Notes: generated from the sequence alone by a model not told the origin. A DNA stretch of 64,000 nt from Undaria pinnatifida (GCA_012845835.1 JABAKD010000019.1:5122994-5186993); one strand, 5' to 3'. Shown: positions 1 through 18,559, numbered from the stretch's first letter. Numbers and translations are program-made.

Positions 1-1290
1 TGACGACCGAGTTGACACTATAGCCACTCATCGAAGTATCGTCAGACTTGCCGGATAATGACCTGGATGATAAGTAGTCCGTCCACGCTCCGGTTATTGG
101 TGTGATATGTATGCCCCAGCTTGATTCGCTCGCCGTGCGGTGTTTGCCAGCGACAGCTTGCCCCCAAGAACCTACACGAAGTACGAACTAACTCCATAAA
201 TAAAGAATGTATGCTTCTAGTTGTTCCAGCTTGGTTTATGTGGCCCTGATGTCTTAACTTGGTACTGTTAAAATAGAAACGATGTAACGCCAGGCCCCAC
301 CCTTGTGCGACCGAATTACTGAGATGTGTGTCTGTATGTAATGTGTCCCAGGTAACATTCGTACGGTTCGCTCGCTCGCGTAGTTTTGGTAAGCGCGGTG
401 ACAAGACCATAGTATGTGCCTGTGCAACCAGGTATGTGTACGTCCGGTACACCCCAATTGCTCCCCTACTCGTCCCTCGGTCTGGTGGTCATCACGTGTT
501 GTTTGTCGTCATCACGTGTTGTTGCCATTCTTGAACGACTGCATACTTTTTATGTTATGCACCGCATGCTGTATATCAGGTATGTACCTGGTACAGTAGT
601 TCTGTGGACAATGTCCTGGCGTCCGTGAGGCAGTACTGCATAGTTCCTGTACTATGTATACATGCCCGGTGCTCACTACGTTGTGCGAAAAGTTGTGTCT
701 CTCCTGGCTGGTATGACCTATGTCAGTGATATCGTACCCTTGCCATTCACGGATTGATGTGTTTCACCCTGACACGCAAGTAGTCTCTCCTCCTTAGGAT
801 TAGTATGATGTCTTTACGTTAATGGAACCCGGAAATAAATACAATCATAAGTAGACAACAGTGTATATTCTCGTACATTACTACTTCTCGCTTATCTGGT
901 ACACGCCCATCTTGTATACCAGGTATTGTCCTCACTACGCGGACAATTAGTAGTATCATATTCGGGTCGACTCTTCCGATCGCATCCCGTACCAGGCGCA
1001 CACATAATCCGTATTTGAGTAGCATATCAATCGCATATAGACTGTAGTTGTATCATGTCATATTCATAACTGTATCCGTGTATTTCACGACGATGACAGC
1101 ATACATGCATATTTTGCCCCCCCTCACAAAAACGGGGTTTTTTTATCATTTCCACGCACAGGTTGAATAACGTCACGCTGTTGACCCTGGTACAAGCTAC
1201 TTCTAAGTGAAGTCGCCGACCTATATCCTTGATGGGGACACACACCCAGCAATACGCGCGATCCGAGGGGCCACCTGCACTATCTGCATT
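1..1290. other. no gene recognised
   Basis: Mixed-composition DNA with only short open frames, none showing family motifs or splice-bounded coding character. I see a few TGT/GTAC-rich stretches and short direct repeats (for example a doubled GTCATCACGTGTTGTT near 487-520) but no gene. Confidence 0.5.
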
Positions 1291-1299
1291 CTTGGTGGA

Positions 1300-1345
1300 A
1301 GCTAGTGAAACGGAAATTACTTCCGTGAAAGCTTCCATATGTGAA
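1300..1345. repeat. isolated copy of the GGAAGCTTCC-type satellite motif
   Basis: Contains the words GAAATTACTTCCGTG and AAAGCTTCCAT, which match the building blocks of the satellite at about 4.39-4.81 kb. It lies about 3 kb away, on the other side of the retroelement fragment, as a single unit. Either the satellite was seeded from such a unit or this is a dispersed leftover. Confidence 0.55.
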
Positions 1346-1476
1346 ATTAAAGGTGGGGGACACAGAGTGCCCCCTGCAGGTCTGCCAATTGAGCAGGTCC
1401 TCGGAGAGTACTCACTTTCGTTCCTTCGTAGAGATGTAGCGTTATTTGTTTCCACCAGAGCCCGGAATAGCTTCTG

Positions 1477-1502
1477 AGATCGGAGGCGCGTGCCTCCGAT
1501 CT
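1477..1502. repeat. perfect inverted repeat (11-bp stem, 4-nt loop)
   Basis: AGATCGGAGGC is followed by GCGT and then its exact complement GCCTCCGATCT. It is an isolated, GC-rich perfect hairpin on the downstream side of the retroelement fragment. Role unknown; it could be a target-site feature or an element terminus. Confidence 0.7.
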
Positions 1503-2457
1503 AATTCCTAACTTCCCCGAATATAAACCGCCAACCTTATCATACGAAACCCATCCAAATGATCTCAAATTCGGATACCTACAGGCCTTTCGAGGCCGTA
1601 TCTTAACACTAGCCCACCCTGATGAGTCGCATATGCAGAAATATGGGAGATTCGGGGAAACTCCGGTTCTACGAACTAGACCATGAATCGAAGATGCGGC
1701 TCCTCAAACCCCACTCCCACACCTCAAACCGTCTGGCTATGGAGCCAGGAACACGCGAAGAAGAGCCGTAGAAAGAAAAGCAGACCCTACAGCAAGGCAA
1801 TAGTCACCCATCAAAAACCTGCCGTATGCCGCCGGTGTGGCGGGGGGGGCGGAAAAGGCTCTAGAACCTGCCGCATGCCGCCGGTGTGGCGGGGGGGGCA
1901 GGAAAAGCTCTACGGTAAACCAACCACAGAAAAGGTACTGTGGCGAGGCGAGCCCTCGTCGATATGGAGGGGAGCAGAGGCGCTCACACAAGGGAGAAGT
2001 CATGCGAAAAACCTCCCGCGGGCCATCGGCGAGGCGGGGGGTTAGACGAGGAAACGACGAATACCCGGGATGGAAGGTGTCAACACCTACAGCCCCGCTA
2101 GGGGAGGAAGTGTTTAGACGAAAAAAAAACAAAGCAGAACAAATACAAGACACAAAACATAAAAGAAGACACACAGACCCGTACACTGGTCGCCCCCCGG
2201 CTCTGGGCTGAGGAGGGCGTCGGCAGGGCGAATTGACAAAAAGGCGACAACCCTGCGCCTCAGATAGCGGCGTTTTACCCGAACCCTGACCCGGCACTGA
2301 GCAGGGGGTTCGGCAGGACAGAAAAAAAAATGGAAATAACCGCCCCAAAACTCGACAAAGACCCTCAGGACACTACGAACAACCCAAAGACGAAGACGAA
2401 AAACTCATAACTCAAAAAAAAATGAAGAACTATCGAGGAGCGGTGGTGGCTTGGAAG
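1503..2457. other. non-coding flank of the retroelement, with a ~50-bp tandem duplication
   Basis: This stretch lies 3' of the minus-strand pol fragment, where an LTR would be expected, but I cannot define LTR ends. At 1816-1912 a unit of about 50 bp containing CCGCCGGTGTGGCGGGGGGG is present twice in tandem. The rest is purine-rich on the plus strand. Open frames here look like compositional by-products rather than genes. Confidence 0.4.
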
Positions 2458-3110
2458 TCAACTGGCCACGGCCGCGCCTCGAGATTCGTCTACGTTTCGT
2501 CGGATTCCCCGAGGAAACGCACTGGCGATGTGAACTTGCAAGCACCAAGAACCTTGTACGGCTCCCGTTGAAGTCGTGTAGCGCGCCGGGGGAAGAGGGA
2601 GTTTAATCGGTCCCGGGTCGTCCAGAAAGCGGACCAGGTATACCTTGTCCTCGGTAGTGCTCGCGCTGATTTTTCCAAGCCACCATAAACCATCGTCTCC
2701 CTTGTACCAAAAGTGGGCTCCCTTAGGGAGTACTGTGTCGTGGTAGCGACGGAGCCAATCGGCGCGGGGAACACAGGCGTAGCCCAGCGCTAGGAAACGT
2801 TCCCCGTTGTTACGGGAGAGTTCACGTTGTGCCGCTCCGATCCGCATTCGGCAGTAAAGGCGGTTGGTTTGGCGGTGCTGGTCCGGGGTTCCGGTCCAAT
2901 AACGCAAGATGTGGGAGCGGGAGAGGTGGAGGTCCATTTCCCGCTCCCAGGACGGTTCGGAGAGTCCCGCCCAATGCGTCTTGTATAGCACCGCGATGAC
3001 GCCACCTCGCCCCCGTACCGACTGATGACCAGTTATCTGCTCCACCTCCAGCCGTTGGAGGGGAGTCGAAACGTCGTCTTGAGTGACGTGGTACGGCGGG
3101 GACTTCTTGG
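2458..3110 (-). pseudogene. chromodomain and C-terminal tail of the same pol
   Basis: Open frame downstream of the integrase, shifted by one reading frame. It begins within the KKSPPYHV-like stretch near 3110. YKTHWAGLSEPSWE followed by LHLSRSHILRYW (about 2895-3000) has the aromatic and acidic pattern of a retroelement chromodomain, which binds methylated histone tails and steers integration. Further on, WWLGKISAS and YLVRFLDDPGPI resemble a Tudor/agenet-like fold seen at the end of some gypsy polyproteins. A stop follows at 2458. It belongs with the integrase fragment, joined by a frameshift mutation or programmed shift; mutation is more likely in a truncated copy. Confidence 0.7.
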
Positions 3111-4244
3111 AAATTTGTTGAGCACATACTGTGTCAGCCCCCCCGGTAGGTATTTGGGCATGTCCCCGCTGTCGTGGGGGTTGGCACAGGGTTTGCAGCG
3201 CTCGATGGCCACACGCCGACGAGCGTCCGAATCAGGCAGGTCGGAAGGGAGATCCAAATAAAGGAGGTTGCTCCCGAGCGGCGAGCCGTCCGGGGTCTCG
3301 GCAACGGAGCAGGGACCGACGGCCAGGACCTTGTATGGGCCCGTCCAGTTAAGCGCGAGTTTGGCCTTGAGTACCTCGGCGTCGGTATTCGCCTTCACAC
3401 CCTGGCGGATGGTAGAGGCAGAATTGTATACCCATGCCCAACCACCCACAGTGAAGTTAGGGGCTGGACGCAGCGCGTCGGCGAGGGCGGAGTTTCTGCG
3501 GTTAACACGGGAAATGGTGAGGGCGTGGTGTGCGCGGACAATGTCGTTCGCGCGCTTTTGCCGGTCGGTGGCCAAATCGCAATAGGCCAGGTGGTCACGA
3601 GCCAGACTCTGGTGTCCCACGACACCTTTGCGGTCGAAAATCGTCAGGGGGAGCCGTGGGAGTCTGCATATGTGGACCTCGTTGGGCGCCAAACCCGTCG
3701 CCGCGCTGACAGAGTTGTTGTAAGCGAATTCGACGTGGGGCAGATGCAAGTCCCAGTCGTCTTGTCGCTCGTTGACGACCATAGCCAGCATTTGTGCCAT
3801 AGTGTGATTTACCCGCTCAACGCCCCCGTTACAGTTGGGATGGTAGGAGCTTGTAGCAAGCTTGTGCACACCCAACAGCTGATATACAGCTTGTGAAAGC
3901 TTGGAGCAGAACTGCAGTCCATTGTCCGAGAGTATGTTGCGCGGGCACCCCCACAAGGGGATGTATTGGTTCACCAGGATATTGGCTGTACCTTCCGCGG
4001 TGAACTCAGCGGCAGTGACGGGGAACATGTCGGCCCGACGACTGAAGCGATCGTTGAACAGCAGGATGTAGGTGTTGCCTCGTGGTGTGGCCGGAAGGGG
4101 GCCGAAGTAGTCAACACTGACGGCGATACATGGACCTTCCGGCAGAGGCATTGTGATGATGGGCCAGCGGACAGTCAGCCGTGGGGTTTTCCGCTCTTGG
4201 CACTTCAAGCAGTGGCGAAGCCACCACCGGGTGCACACGCTCAT
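3033..4244 (-). pseudogene. retrotransposon integrase, truncated and frameshifted
   Basis: The frame reads from 4244 down to 3033 (403 codons) but is open a little further upstream to about 4300. The CxxC half of the HHCC zinc finger (HCLKCQERK) is at residues 11-19. The retroviral-type DDE core follows: Asp45 in VDYFGPLP, Asp107 in LSDNGLQF and Glu143 in GGVERVNHT. There are 35 residues between the second Asp and the Glu, the classical D,D(35)E spacing. After residue ~370 the frame diverges from sense (PRSPRRTTSLK region) and then stops, while the plausible continuation sits in the next frame. The enzyme would insert element cDNA into the host genome. As preserved it cannot be a functional polyprotein. 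Confidence 0.85.
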
Positions 4245-4390
4245 GCCAATCCACCTAATAATTTCACATGTGGCGTCGACGAGCTTGATATGCTATTGTG
4301 GCAGCGTTCTTCCAATCTCTCCGATTTTTTTTTCGTAGCGATTTTGCTTTTGCTTTCCATCGAGCCCACAACCCCTGTTCCTTCTCGGGT

Positions 4391-4815
4391 GGCTTCTCAA
4401 TGGAGGGAGCGCCACTTCCACGAAAGCTTCCATTACTTCCATGAAAGCGTCCATGAAAGCTTCCGTGGAAGTTACTTCCGTGAAAACTTCCATAACTTCC
4501 GCGAAAGCTTCCATTACTTCCATGAAAGCTTCATTGAGTAATGGAAGCTTTCGCGGAAGTTATGAAGCTTTCGTGGAAGTTACTTCCATGGAAGCTTTCG
4601 TGGAAGCTTCCGCGGAAGCTCCCGTGGAAGTTACTTCCGTGGAAGCTTTCATATCTTCCATATCTTCCATGGAAGCTTCCATGGAAGCTTCCACCGCTTC
4701 CATTGCTTCCATGGAAGCTTTCATGGAAGCTTCCATAGCTTCCATATCTTCCATGGAAGCTTCCATGGAAGCGGTGAAAGCTTCCATGGAAGCTTTCACG
4801 AGCTTCCACGCAAAA
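4391..4815. repeat. satellite built from GGAAGCTTYC / GGAAGTTACTTCC palindromic words
   Basis: More than 400 bp composed almost only of the words ATGGAAGCTTCC, GTGGAAGCTTTC and GAAGTTACTTCCGTG, in units of 9-24 bp. Most words are self-complementary, so both strands read alike and long open frames appear on both strands (MKAS/MEAS repeats). These frames are a consequence of the repeat and are not genes. It abuts the broken upstream end of the retroelement fragment. Confidence 0.9.
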
Positions 4816-4862
4816 TGCAAGTAGTGCAGGAGACCGGCCAAAGGTCGCTGTTTTTTTTCTAT

Positions 4863-5056
4863 TTATGGTACGATTTCGTACCAATGCCTTTCAATCCACC
4901 TGTTTCCAACTACGTTTATCTTTGGTACGAAATCGTACCGGAAACAGTCAAAAGCAGCGACCATTGGCACGAAATCGTACCTGAAGCAAGCAAAACAGTG
5001 ATATTTTAGTACGAAATCGTACCAGAAACAGTCAACAACAGCGACCTTTGGTACGA
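4863..5056. repeat. tandem array carrying the palindrome GGTACGATTTCGTACC
   Basis: At least four spaced copies of a 16-bp palindrome (GGTACGATTTCGTACC or its mirror form with AAATCG), some degenerate. Two spacers share GAAACAGTCAA and AGCAGCGACC. The spacing is about 45-65 bp. It directly follows the satellite and a T-run. Confidence 0.8.
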
Positions 5057-5162
5057 TGCGGCCCCCTAATTCACTTATCCCCTAGGCATAAATCCCAGGT
5101 TCGGTCCCCCAAGGCACCGCTCCCCTAAAAACATTACAACGCGCGGTACAACCAAGGGCACT

Positions 5163-5609
5163 TCAACTTTTCTGGGCTCGGCTCTCTTCGTGAACAAGGG
5201 TGCTCTTTTTGTTCTGCGTTGCGTCTGAGGACGAGACCGTGCTGTCGGAGAGGTTGTTTTGGGGAAACAACGACCCCAGCAACCCGGCGATATCATCTCT
5301 GCTGGGGGGCACATTGACGTTCCTTGCTCCGTTGTGTTCTGCGATGGCGGCGAGTCTGACTGCAACACGGTGAGCTTCCTGGAAGATGAGACGTGCCTGT
5401 GATAGCGACTTTGTCAATGAAGCGCGCTTGTTCCGCCTGTCTCGCGTCTCATGCACGAAAAGATTATCCCACGTATTACTGATTTTGGCGCTCCGCTGTC
5501 TTTCGAATGCCAATGAGTTTCGGCTTGCGTATCGATGATTTGCACGTAATGTTTCATTTCCCGTTTTTCTCCTCCTGCGAAAGAAAGTTGTTTCTGACAC
5601 TGACGCCAA
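5163..5609 (-). CDS. hypothetical ORF, possibly an exon or element fragment
   Basis: A 148-codon open frame with fairly natural composition: SAKISNTWDNLFVHE, then a charged helical stretch (residues ~65-95, SLSQARLIFQEAHRVAVRL) and a Ser/Thr-rich end. I do not recognise a family. No clear splice sites or partner exons were found. It lies a kilobase upstream of the retroelement pol remnant on the same strand, so a gag-like or host-gene fragment are both possible. Confidence 0.3.
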   Translation of the reverse strand: MASVSETTFFRRRRKTGNETLRANHRYASRNSLAFERQRSAKISNTWDNLFVHETRDRRNKRASLTKSLSQARLIFQEAHRVAVRLAAIAEHNGARNVNVPPSRDDIAGLLGSLFPQNNLSDSTVSSSDATQNKKSTLVHEESRAQKS

Positions 5610-6582
5610 TATGTCGCGCGCCCACCGGTGACAATCTGGCAGTGCAGATATTGGTGGCGCTAGTAGCGGTTAGGCCGTGTGAAACTCGCCGTTGCACACG
5701 ACTGTGCAAGTAGAAGATCGACGTGGACTACCGTGTGTGTTGAGACGTGCGATCACGCCCATACGCGGTGATGTATCTCGTTGTAGTCTATGTGGGGGGG
5801 GAACCAAAAACGCGAGAAAAAAGGACGACTACGAAAGATGGCAGAGGGTGGTCGAGGTGGGCGCAACCTTCGTCTATCAGCTTGGTGAGATGCATGCTCA
5901 AAGGATATATAGATGAGCCCCGCGGCGAGTTTTATTGCCCGATTGTCCGGTCACACGGTAGTGGCATTTACTATCGTTTCGACGCACGGCATTTCAACCA
6001 TGCCTGGCATTACCATGTGCTGTGCTGTCAACATTCCCATTAAGGCCTGTGGCTTCTGGGGCATACCGGCATATCCACGGGTTTGCTGCTGGTGTAGGCT
6101 TGCATGTTGTTGCTTGAGCGGTAACATGTTGCCGACGTAGAGACTTGGAACCGGTGGGGACCACTCAGTGCATAAGAATATCCCTTTGCGGTTTCTCAGT
6201 GTTTTTATTCGGGTTCATCTACCGAACCGGGGTGTGCAGCGACGCTGGACCGGGCTCTTGCCTGAACCGGGATCCTGCTGAGTCCAGGGGTGTAGGTGCG
6301 TCGATATGGGTGGCTCGATATGTCGCGACGACACCATGAGCTCCTGCTTAAACCTTATTTTGTGCGCTGTACACCGAACAGAGCAGGAAATACAACGTAG
6401 TTTCGCCACGCACTGCGGTTGACTGGTGTGTAAGGCAGGGCACTAAGGCAGAGGACACCACGAACTGTACGACTAACACACTACTTACAATAATTGTACA
6501 TAATAACTGCACATCCACATACGGACTGCTGGCTCGATTTACCTCACCTTCCAAACCATGGACGACGGGGGGGGAGGGTGCA

Positions 6583-6690
6583 CTCATTCCATGCATGTGG
6601 TACCATAATCCGTCACACCCATCGCATCCCTACAATGCCTACGCGGAGCACGTCGGGTTTTCATCGACCAGGCCATCGAGTGGAGGGGGG
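6583..6690 (+). repeat. dispersed repeat family R1, copy 1
   Basis: Shares CATCCCTACAATGCC and GCGGAGCACGTCGGGTTTTC with copies near 7950, 14808, 27335 (reverse) and 33590. The common plan is a CTCATT..CATGC start, GTAGTC, TAGACCC.CGCATCCCTAC and GACGGAGCACGTC..TTTTC. The ends are not precisely defined. Confidence 0.6.
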
Positions 6691-7407
6691 TAAAAAGCGC
6701 GGCAACGGCTATACGCTTGATGCAGCTGCCTTGTGTCACCTTCAATTAGGCAGCAATAATCGCCGTAGAGCTACAACAGGTAGCATTCTAGGACGCGAGG
6801 ATTCACAGGATACATCAACAAGTAAACGCTCGCGTGTGACCAGAACCAAAGCTTGAAAGGCGAAAAGAACAACGAAAAAATGGCTTCGTCTCCGGCCTAG
6901 CCCCCTCATGAGGAACGTAGAATGCGTGCGACTGAGGCCTCAAGCACCTCGCAAGCATCAATCTGGTCAAAGTCACAACCCATGCAGTCGTACAATGATT
7001 CCAGTATTATCGCTTCTACACCCGCAAAAAATATAGTTCAGCACAAAATCGAGGGGGTCGTTCCAAAAGGGTTTATGCAAGTAACTTGTCGAAGGAATAG
7101 AGCGCAACCACTGCCACAGCGCCATCACCATGGCTATCATACCCTGGTAGTGCTATACAGTAACCTCAACGTGTGAGCTATTCGGCAGCTACGGTAGTGC
7201 CTCAACGGCGCTAAGGCAAGAACGGCAAAAAAGTCGTAGCTTATGCCACGGTAAACAAAACGGCGAACGCAACTTCAAGCAAGCTGTTCCGCAGGTACGG
7301 CCGTAGTACCGCATAACACCCGTGATCACACACACCCTCCCTGACAAATTCAAAGACTGATTTTCTCGACAACGCGCAAAGCGTAAAACGCGGGGAGGAG
7401 GGGCGCG

Positions 7408-7615
7408 CGATGAGTCTATCGAAAGATCTCGAAAACAACGCGGAAAGCACAACCACGTAAAACCGAGCGATGTGCCCATCGAAAGATCTCAACGACAACG
7501 CGGTTGAGCACAAAACGCATAAAAGGCCGAGCGATGAGTCTATCGAAAGATCTCAACAGCAACGTGGAAAGCACAAACGCGAGCATTGTGCCTATCGAAC
7601 AATCCCAACGAAGTA
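7408..7615. repeat. ~70-bp tandem repeat, about 3-4 units
   Basis: Successive units carry GCGATGAGTCTATCGAAAGA, then TCTCAACGACAACGCGG and GAGCACAAAACGC with small changes. The last unit (after 7580) is degraded to CCTATCGAACAATCCCAACG. No coding sense is seen. Confidence 0.75.
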
Positions 7616-7949
7616 TTTCCAAAGCCACCGCTTTCGCTTTTTGTGTGTGTTCTCCTCAAAATGGAGAAATACTTGTGGAAGAGCCATAGGAGGGGGGGTG
7701 CTGTCTTGCGTCATATACGTCATCTCAACACCATGTGAACGAGCTGTTCGGCAGCGGTTCAGTCGACCATATCCAGAATGCCGATAGCAGGAGCAACGTT
7801 GTACTCCTCCCGGTAGGCCTTCGTGCGGGCTACGGCCATTCGCATGTGCTCGATCCCTACGTCAAGCTCCGAGTGCCTGCGCAAGAGACGACAAGGAACG
7901 ACACGAGGGAGGACATACGCGCGTGTACGAGGAAGTGGGGGATGCGCTC

Positions 7950-8060
7950 ATTTCATGCTTGGCCGTAGTCGTACGAACATAGACCCTCGCATTCCTACAA
8001 GGTCGAGACGGAGCACGTCTAGTTTTCACCACCAAGGCAGGCATCGTGGTTTGAGGGGGG
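7950..8060 (+). repeat. dispersed repeat family R1, copy 2
   Basis: TTTCATGCTTGGCCGTAGTC, then ATAGACCCTCGCATTCCTAC and GACGGAGCACGTC match the other R1 copies closely and in the same order. Confidence 0.65.
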
Positions 8061-8894
8061 GGAAGGAAGCGTGTACGTGACGGTTGTCGGTGCGCATTCC
8101 GCGCTCGTTCTGAGATGATCATCATCAACCGGGGTAGGGTTTCAGGCTCGGTCACAACACCGTATTGTGTATGCTTCCCTATTCACCGTGGACTACACCC
8201 GGGCAGTCGCTTAGAGAAGTACATGAGTACGTTCGGTGTCTGGTGGTGCATTCGTTAGTGGCACGCACACGGCTGAAAGCGTGCAGTTGCGTGTATTTTC
8301 GTCAACACCGCATGATTTTGATAGGTTCCCTCGTGGTCAACCAGAAAAAAGACTGCTTTCAGCGCTTCTTGTCCAACAAAGAAAGACGAAAACAACTTTT
8401 CACAACAAAAAAACTCTGTCCTTGGTCGAGGGAGAGGGAGTTCTGTCTTATCATCGATACTCGTTCGTGACGGCGGAGGCATGCATAGGCGACCAGCAGC
8501 ACACATGCACTCACACTCCAGGTGCGGATGGCTTCCGGTGTCGATCGACCGGAAGGGGCTGCCGAAAGCACGTTCTGCGGTAGCGCCCGCGCGCGTACCA
8601 GGGTACGTCCCGTCGTTCTTCTGCTTGCTCAACACGTGTTGTATCGCAGAAGAGTGCGAAAATACGCGTTGCACTTTTGAGCTCATACACTTTTCACCGA
8701 CGGAGATTGTCAACCGGGTAGCCACACAACACCTTCGAACCAAATGTAACCGGGGGGGGGCATATACCACGTCCGAACCCAATGTGTGTTGCACAGCACC
8801 ATTCGCAAAGCGTCTAGGCCATGAAATTTTTATAGAGGGCCTTTTCGGAGCGTCGGCTCATGGGAGAGGCAGAAAGATCCTCAAGCGAACGACG

Positions 8895-9150
8895 CGTGCC
8901 ACGACAGAGGTATATGGCACTTTTCGGCTGAAACGTTTTCGTAATAACGATGTCTCCATAACCAAAACTAGTCAGGAAAAAAAGAATTTCATCTATTTCT
9001 TGCATTTTTTTTTCGGTGAAAACCTATCATAATAGGCCATGGGACTGCTCATCGAGTGTACCAGAACTGCAGTTTTTTTTTTTAGCACCGTAAGTGAGAA
9101 ACCTCAGAAAAACCAAAACAAAAAAAAACGCGCCTCTACGGTAGAACGCG
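8895..9150. mobile_element. MITE-like family M, copy 1 (~256 bp)
   Basis: Left end GTGCCACGACAGAGGTAT and right end CGCCTCTACGGTAGAACGC are imperfect inverted repeats. The centre carries the family word TAGGCCATGGGA (about 9033). Related copies lie at 24.8, 46.8, 56.6 and 57.4 kb. There is no coding capacity. It sits just downstream of the last recognised FtsH-like exon. Confidence 0.6.
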
Positions 9151-9258
9151 TGTATTAATAAAAGTATGTCTATCAACAGTCTATCCATAGTGTGCTGCGT
9201 GCGCCAGAAAGACTATGCGTGTTCTGATTACCCCTGCCGCCGCAGGCGCCGTCCGCAC

Positions 9259-16712
<7,454 letters not shown>

Positions 16713-17027
16713 GTAACGCCTCCTTCGCCCTCCGCGACCGCCGCCGCCGCCGCCGCTACCGCAGCAGCAGAAGCCGACCCTGTCCTACCACCCCCGCCGC
16801 CCCCCACTAGTAATCCGCCCTTAAGTGTTACATCCACGTCGTTGTCCGAGATAAGAACCTGTGCGCATTGGCAAAGGGTGGTCCGAGGTTGTCTGTTCAT
16901 CAAAACAATCAACAGATCGCCACGCGTCGACGGTTGCCATCACATATTGCTGTTAAAAATTTACAAAAGTACAACAAAATAATATTCCGACACCTAATAA
17001 CACAAACAGTCGTAGCAGGAATTCCCA

Positions 17028-17155
17028 ATTAATAGAGGTCTACAATTCGACGCGAGTCGACAAGGGGAGAAATAGCTGAACTATTATCGCCATAAGAACG
17101 AAGGCGAACGCCGCAGCGAGGACGGGGGAGAAGAGCCTGCTTAGCAACCCCATAT
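17028..17155. repeat. SINE-body fragment
   Basis: AATTCGACGCGAGTCGACAA, then GGGGAGAAATAGCTGAA and a TATCGCCATAAGA stretch match the body of the SINE-like copy at 56.33-56.61 kb (in the other orientation). A short open frame opposite (hydrophobic, 35 codons) falls inside this match and is not taken as a gene. Confidence 0.55.
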
Positions 17156-17529
17156 CTGAGTCACCTCTCTAGGGAGGGAAAAGGAGAAAGAAAACGTGCG
17201 AAGATTATATACTGGATGAGCAAAAAGAAAACAAAAAACAACACGGTGGAATATCGAAAACAAAAACCACTCGTAGGCAATCGTGGCAAATATTGGGTTC
17301 ATAAACCAAACTCCTAGTGTCAATGGGAAGTAGCACTCCTCCACATCCGATCTACGATACGACGCTTCTGCGCCACTAAGGACGCGTCGTACGAGAGGGG
17401 GGTTAGCACCGTCGAGCGAAAATATATATTTTCGACTGACGGCACCCCTACGCTCGCAGACTGCCCATTTTTTTTTTCGGTTTTCTTTTCGTTCTCATCC
17501 GATGTATTATCTTCGCACTTTTCCTTTCT
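17156..17529. other. no gene recognised
   Basis: AT-rich minus-strand frames (Phe/Leu-rich) and a T-run at about 17468-17478. I see no motif or splice-bounded exon. Confidence 0.4.
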
Positions 17530-17790
17530 CTTCCTCCCTCCCACTATAGACGTCGCTCAGATCCAAGGTCACTAACAAACAGGCTCTTATCCCCGCTCCC
17601 CGCTAACGGTACGTGCATTCCTTTTTATCGCGAGAAGACTCCAGCCCTCTTTTCCCTCGTCGACTCGTATCGAATATGCCGTACCGCTGGAGTTTCACGT
17701 TACGATTCGACACACAAGGTCTCCCTTCGGGATGTGGTTGGCTCCAAATCCCTGAGGAGCGGGGTTGCAAGTTAAAAATGGGGACCACAG
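17530..17790 (-). mobile_element. SINE-like copy
   Basis: Parallels the 56.33-56.61 kb copy: a GATC-rich TCAGATCC..GGTCAC segment, then TTTTTATCGCGAGAAGA and CCCTCGTCGACTCG followed by TCGAAT. The tRNA-like head is poorly preserved here (GGGTTGCAAGTT near 17762). Confidence 0.5.
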
Positions 17791-18239
17791 TATATGCCTA
17801 TGAGCTACACCAGGTACGCAATTTATTTATTTGTTCAACTCTTGAAAACGAAAGAACAAAAAAAAGAGTAACCACCAGCGCAAGCACCCGAGCACGCCAC
17901 GTAACACCGACCAGCCCAGGCCAAACGAGTGTGCAGTCTAGCAGTCCGCATATTTAAACCATGCGAGTTTTCATAGGGTAGTCTGTTCGTTCTTTTTTTT
18001 GTTAAAAGAGATCCACAAGAGGAGATCCTCAGAAAAGTAGACCTTACACCTATCGGAGAATGCGTCTGCTGCACCCTCATGAGAAACTCTGGAGTATAGA
18101 CTATGGGCTGAAAAAAAATAACGAGTGAGCGGAAGGATATCAAGCACACACACCCTTTTTTCAATCGTCATTTTTAATCTCCAGCCAAACCCGTACGTAA
18201 TCGATTTTATTTTACCGTCGGGAACCTTCTGAACAACCC

Positions 18240-18518
18240 GTTATCGCAGGTATTCATAGGTGCCTTCCCTTCTCCCCCCCGGTACATTCCCTCATTTTTA
18301 CCTCGCATAGGGTTCCAGCCTTCCCACTTTTCGACTTATTTTGCTCGTCGATGTTCGTCGAATTTTGCTTAATCGCTCTCTCGTGCTTTCCACTCGTCAG
18401 TTTCTGCGCACGAAAAAAGTTCCTACCAGCTCGACTAGGCACTCGGTAAGATTCCAACCCACGACCTTGACGCTAGTATGGACGAGACACACATACTGCA
18501 CTGCTACTCCATCTGGGA
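18240..18518 (-). mobile_element. tRNA-derived SINE-like element
   Basis: The head (18518-18444, minus) has an A-box-like GGAGTAGCAGTGCAGTATG and a B-box-like GGTCGTGGGTTGGAATC, the internal promoter of a tRNA-related RNA polymerase III transcript. The body contains AATTCGACGAACATCGACGA, similar to the GTCGAATTC/CGACGAG body of the 17.6 and 56.4 kb copies. It cannot fold into a complete tRNA by eye. Confidence 0.55.
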
Positions 18519-18559
18519 CGCCAACCCGAAATACAAGCGACCCATCGCCAAAAATTCAA

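Larger units (their letters stand above)
2458..4301 (-). mobile_element. Ty3/gypsy-type retrotransposon remnant (integrase plus chromodomain end of pol)
   Basis: Only the 3' half of a pol polyprotein is present: part of the integrase zinc-binding region, the integrase catalytic core, a chromodomain-like segment and a Tudor/agenet-like tail. Upstream protease, reverse transcriptase and RNase H are absent. The open frame runs into a stop at about 4.30 kb, and simple-sequence satellite follows shortly after. A frame change near 3.06-3.11 kb separates the integrase from the chromodomain part. No LTR pair was found. This is a dead 5'-truncated copy. Chromodomain integrases are typical of chromoviruses, a Ty3/gypsy lineage found in fungi, plants and stramenopiles. 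Confidence 0.85.
5610..8894. other. gene-poor, repeat-bearing region
   Basis: Only short open frames without motifs. The stretch contains two copies of a dispersed repeat (6583-6690 and 7950-8060) and a ~70-bp tandem array (7408-7615), listed separately. I searched the minus strand here for the missing peptidase end of the FtsH-like gene and did not see it. Confidence 0.45.

Noticed and set aside
4441..4884. Long open frames on both strands (Met-Lys-Ala-Ser and Ser-Phe-His-Gly repeats)
   Set aside because: They arise from a self-complementary satellite without stop codons; there is no gene context.
8255..8794. Minus-strand frame as missing FtsH peptidase exon
   Set aside because: No HExxH or other M41 motif in this or other minus-strand frames from 1 to 9.2 kb.
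17040..17155. Small hydrophobic minus-strand peptide (MGLLSRLFSPVLAAAFAF...)
   Set aside because: It lies within a sequence shared with the SINE-like body at 56.4 kb, so the frame is probably accidental.
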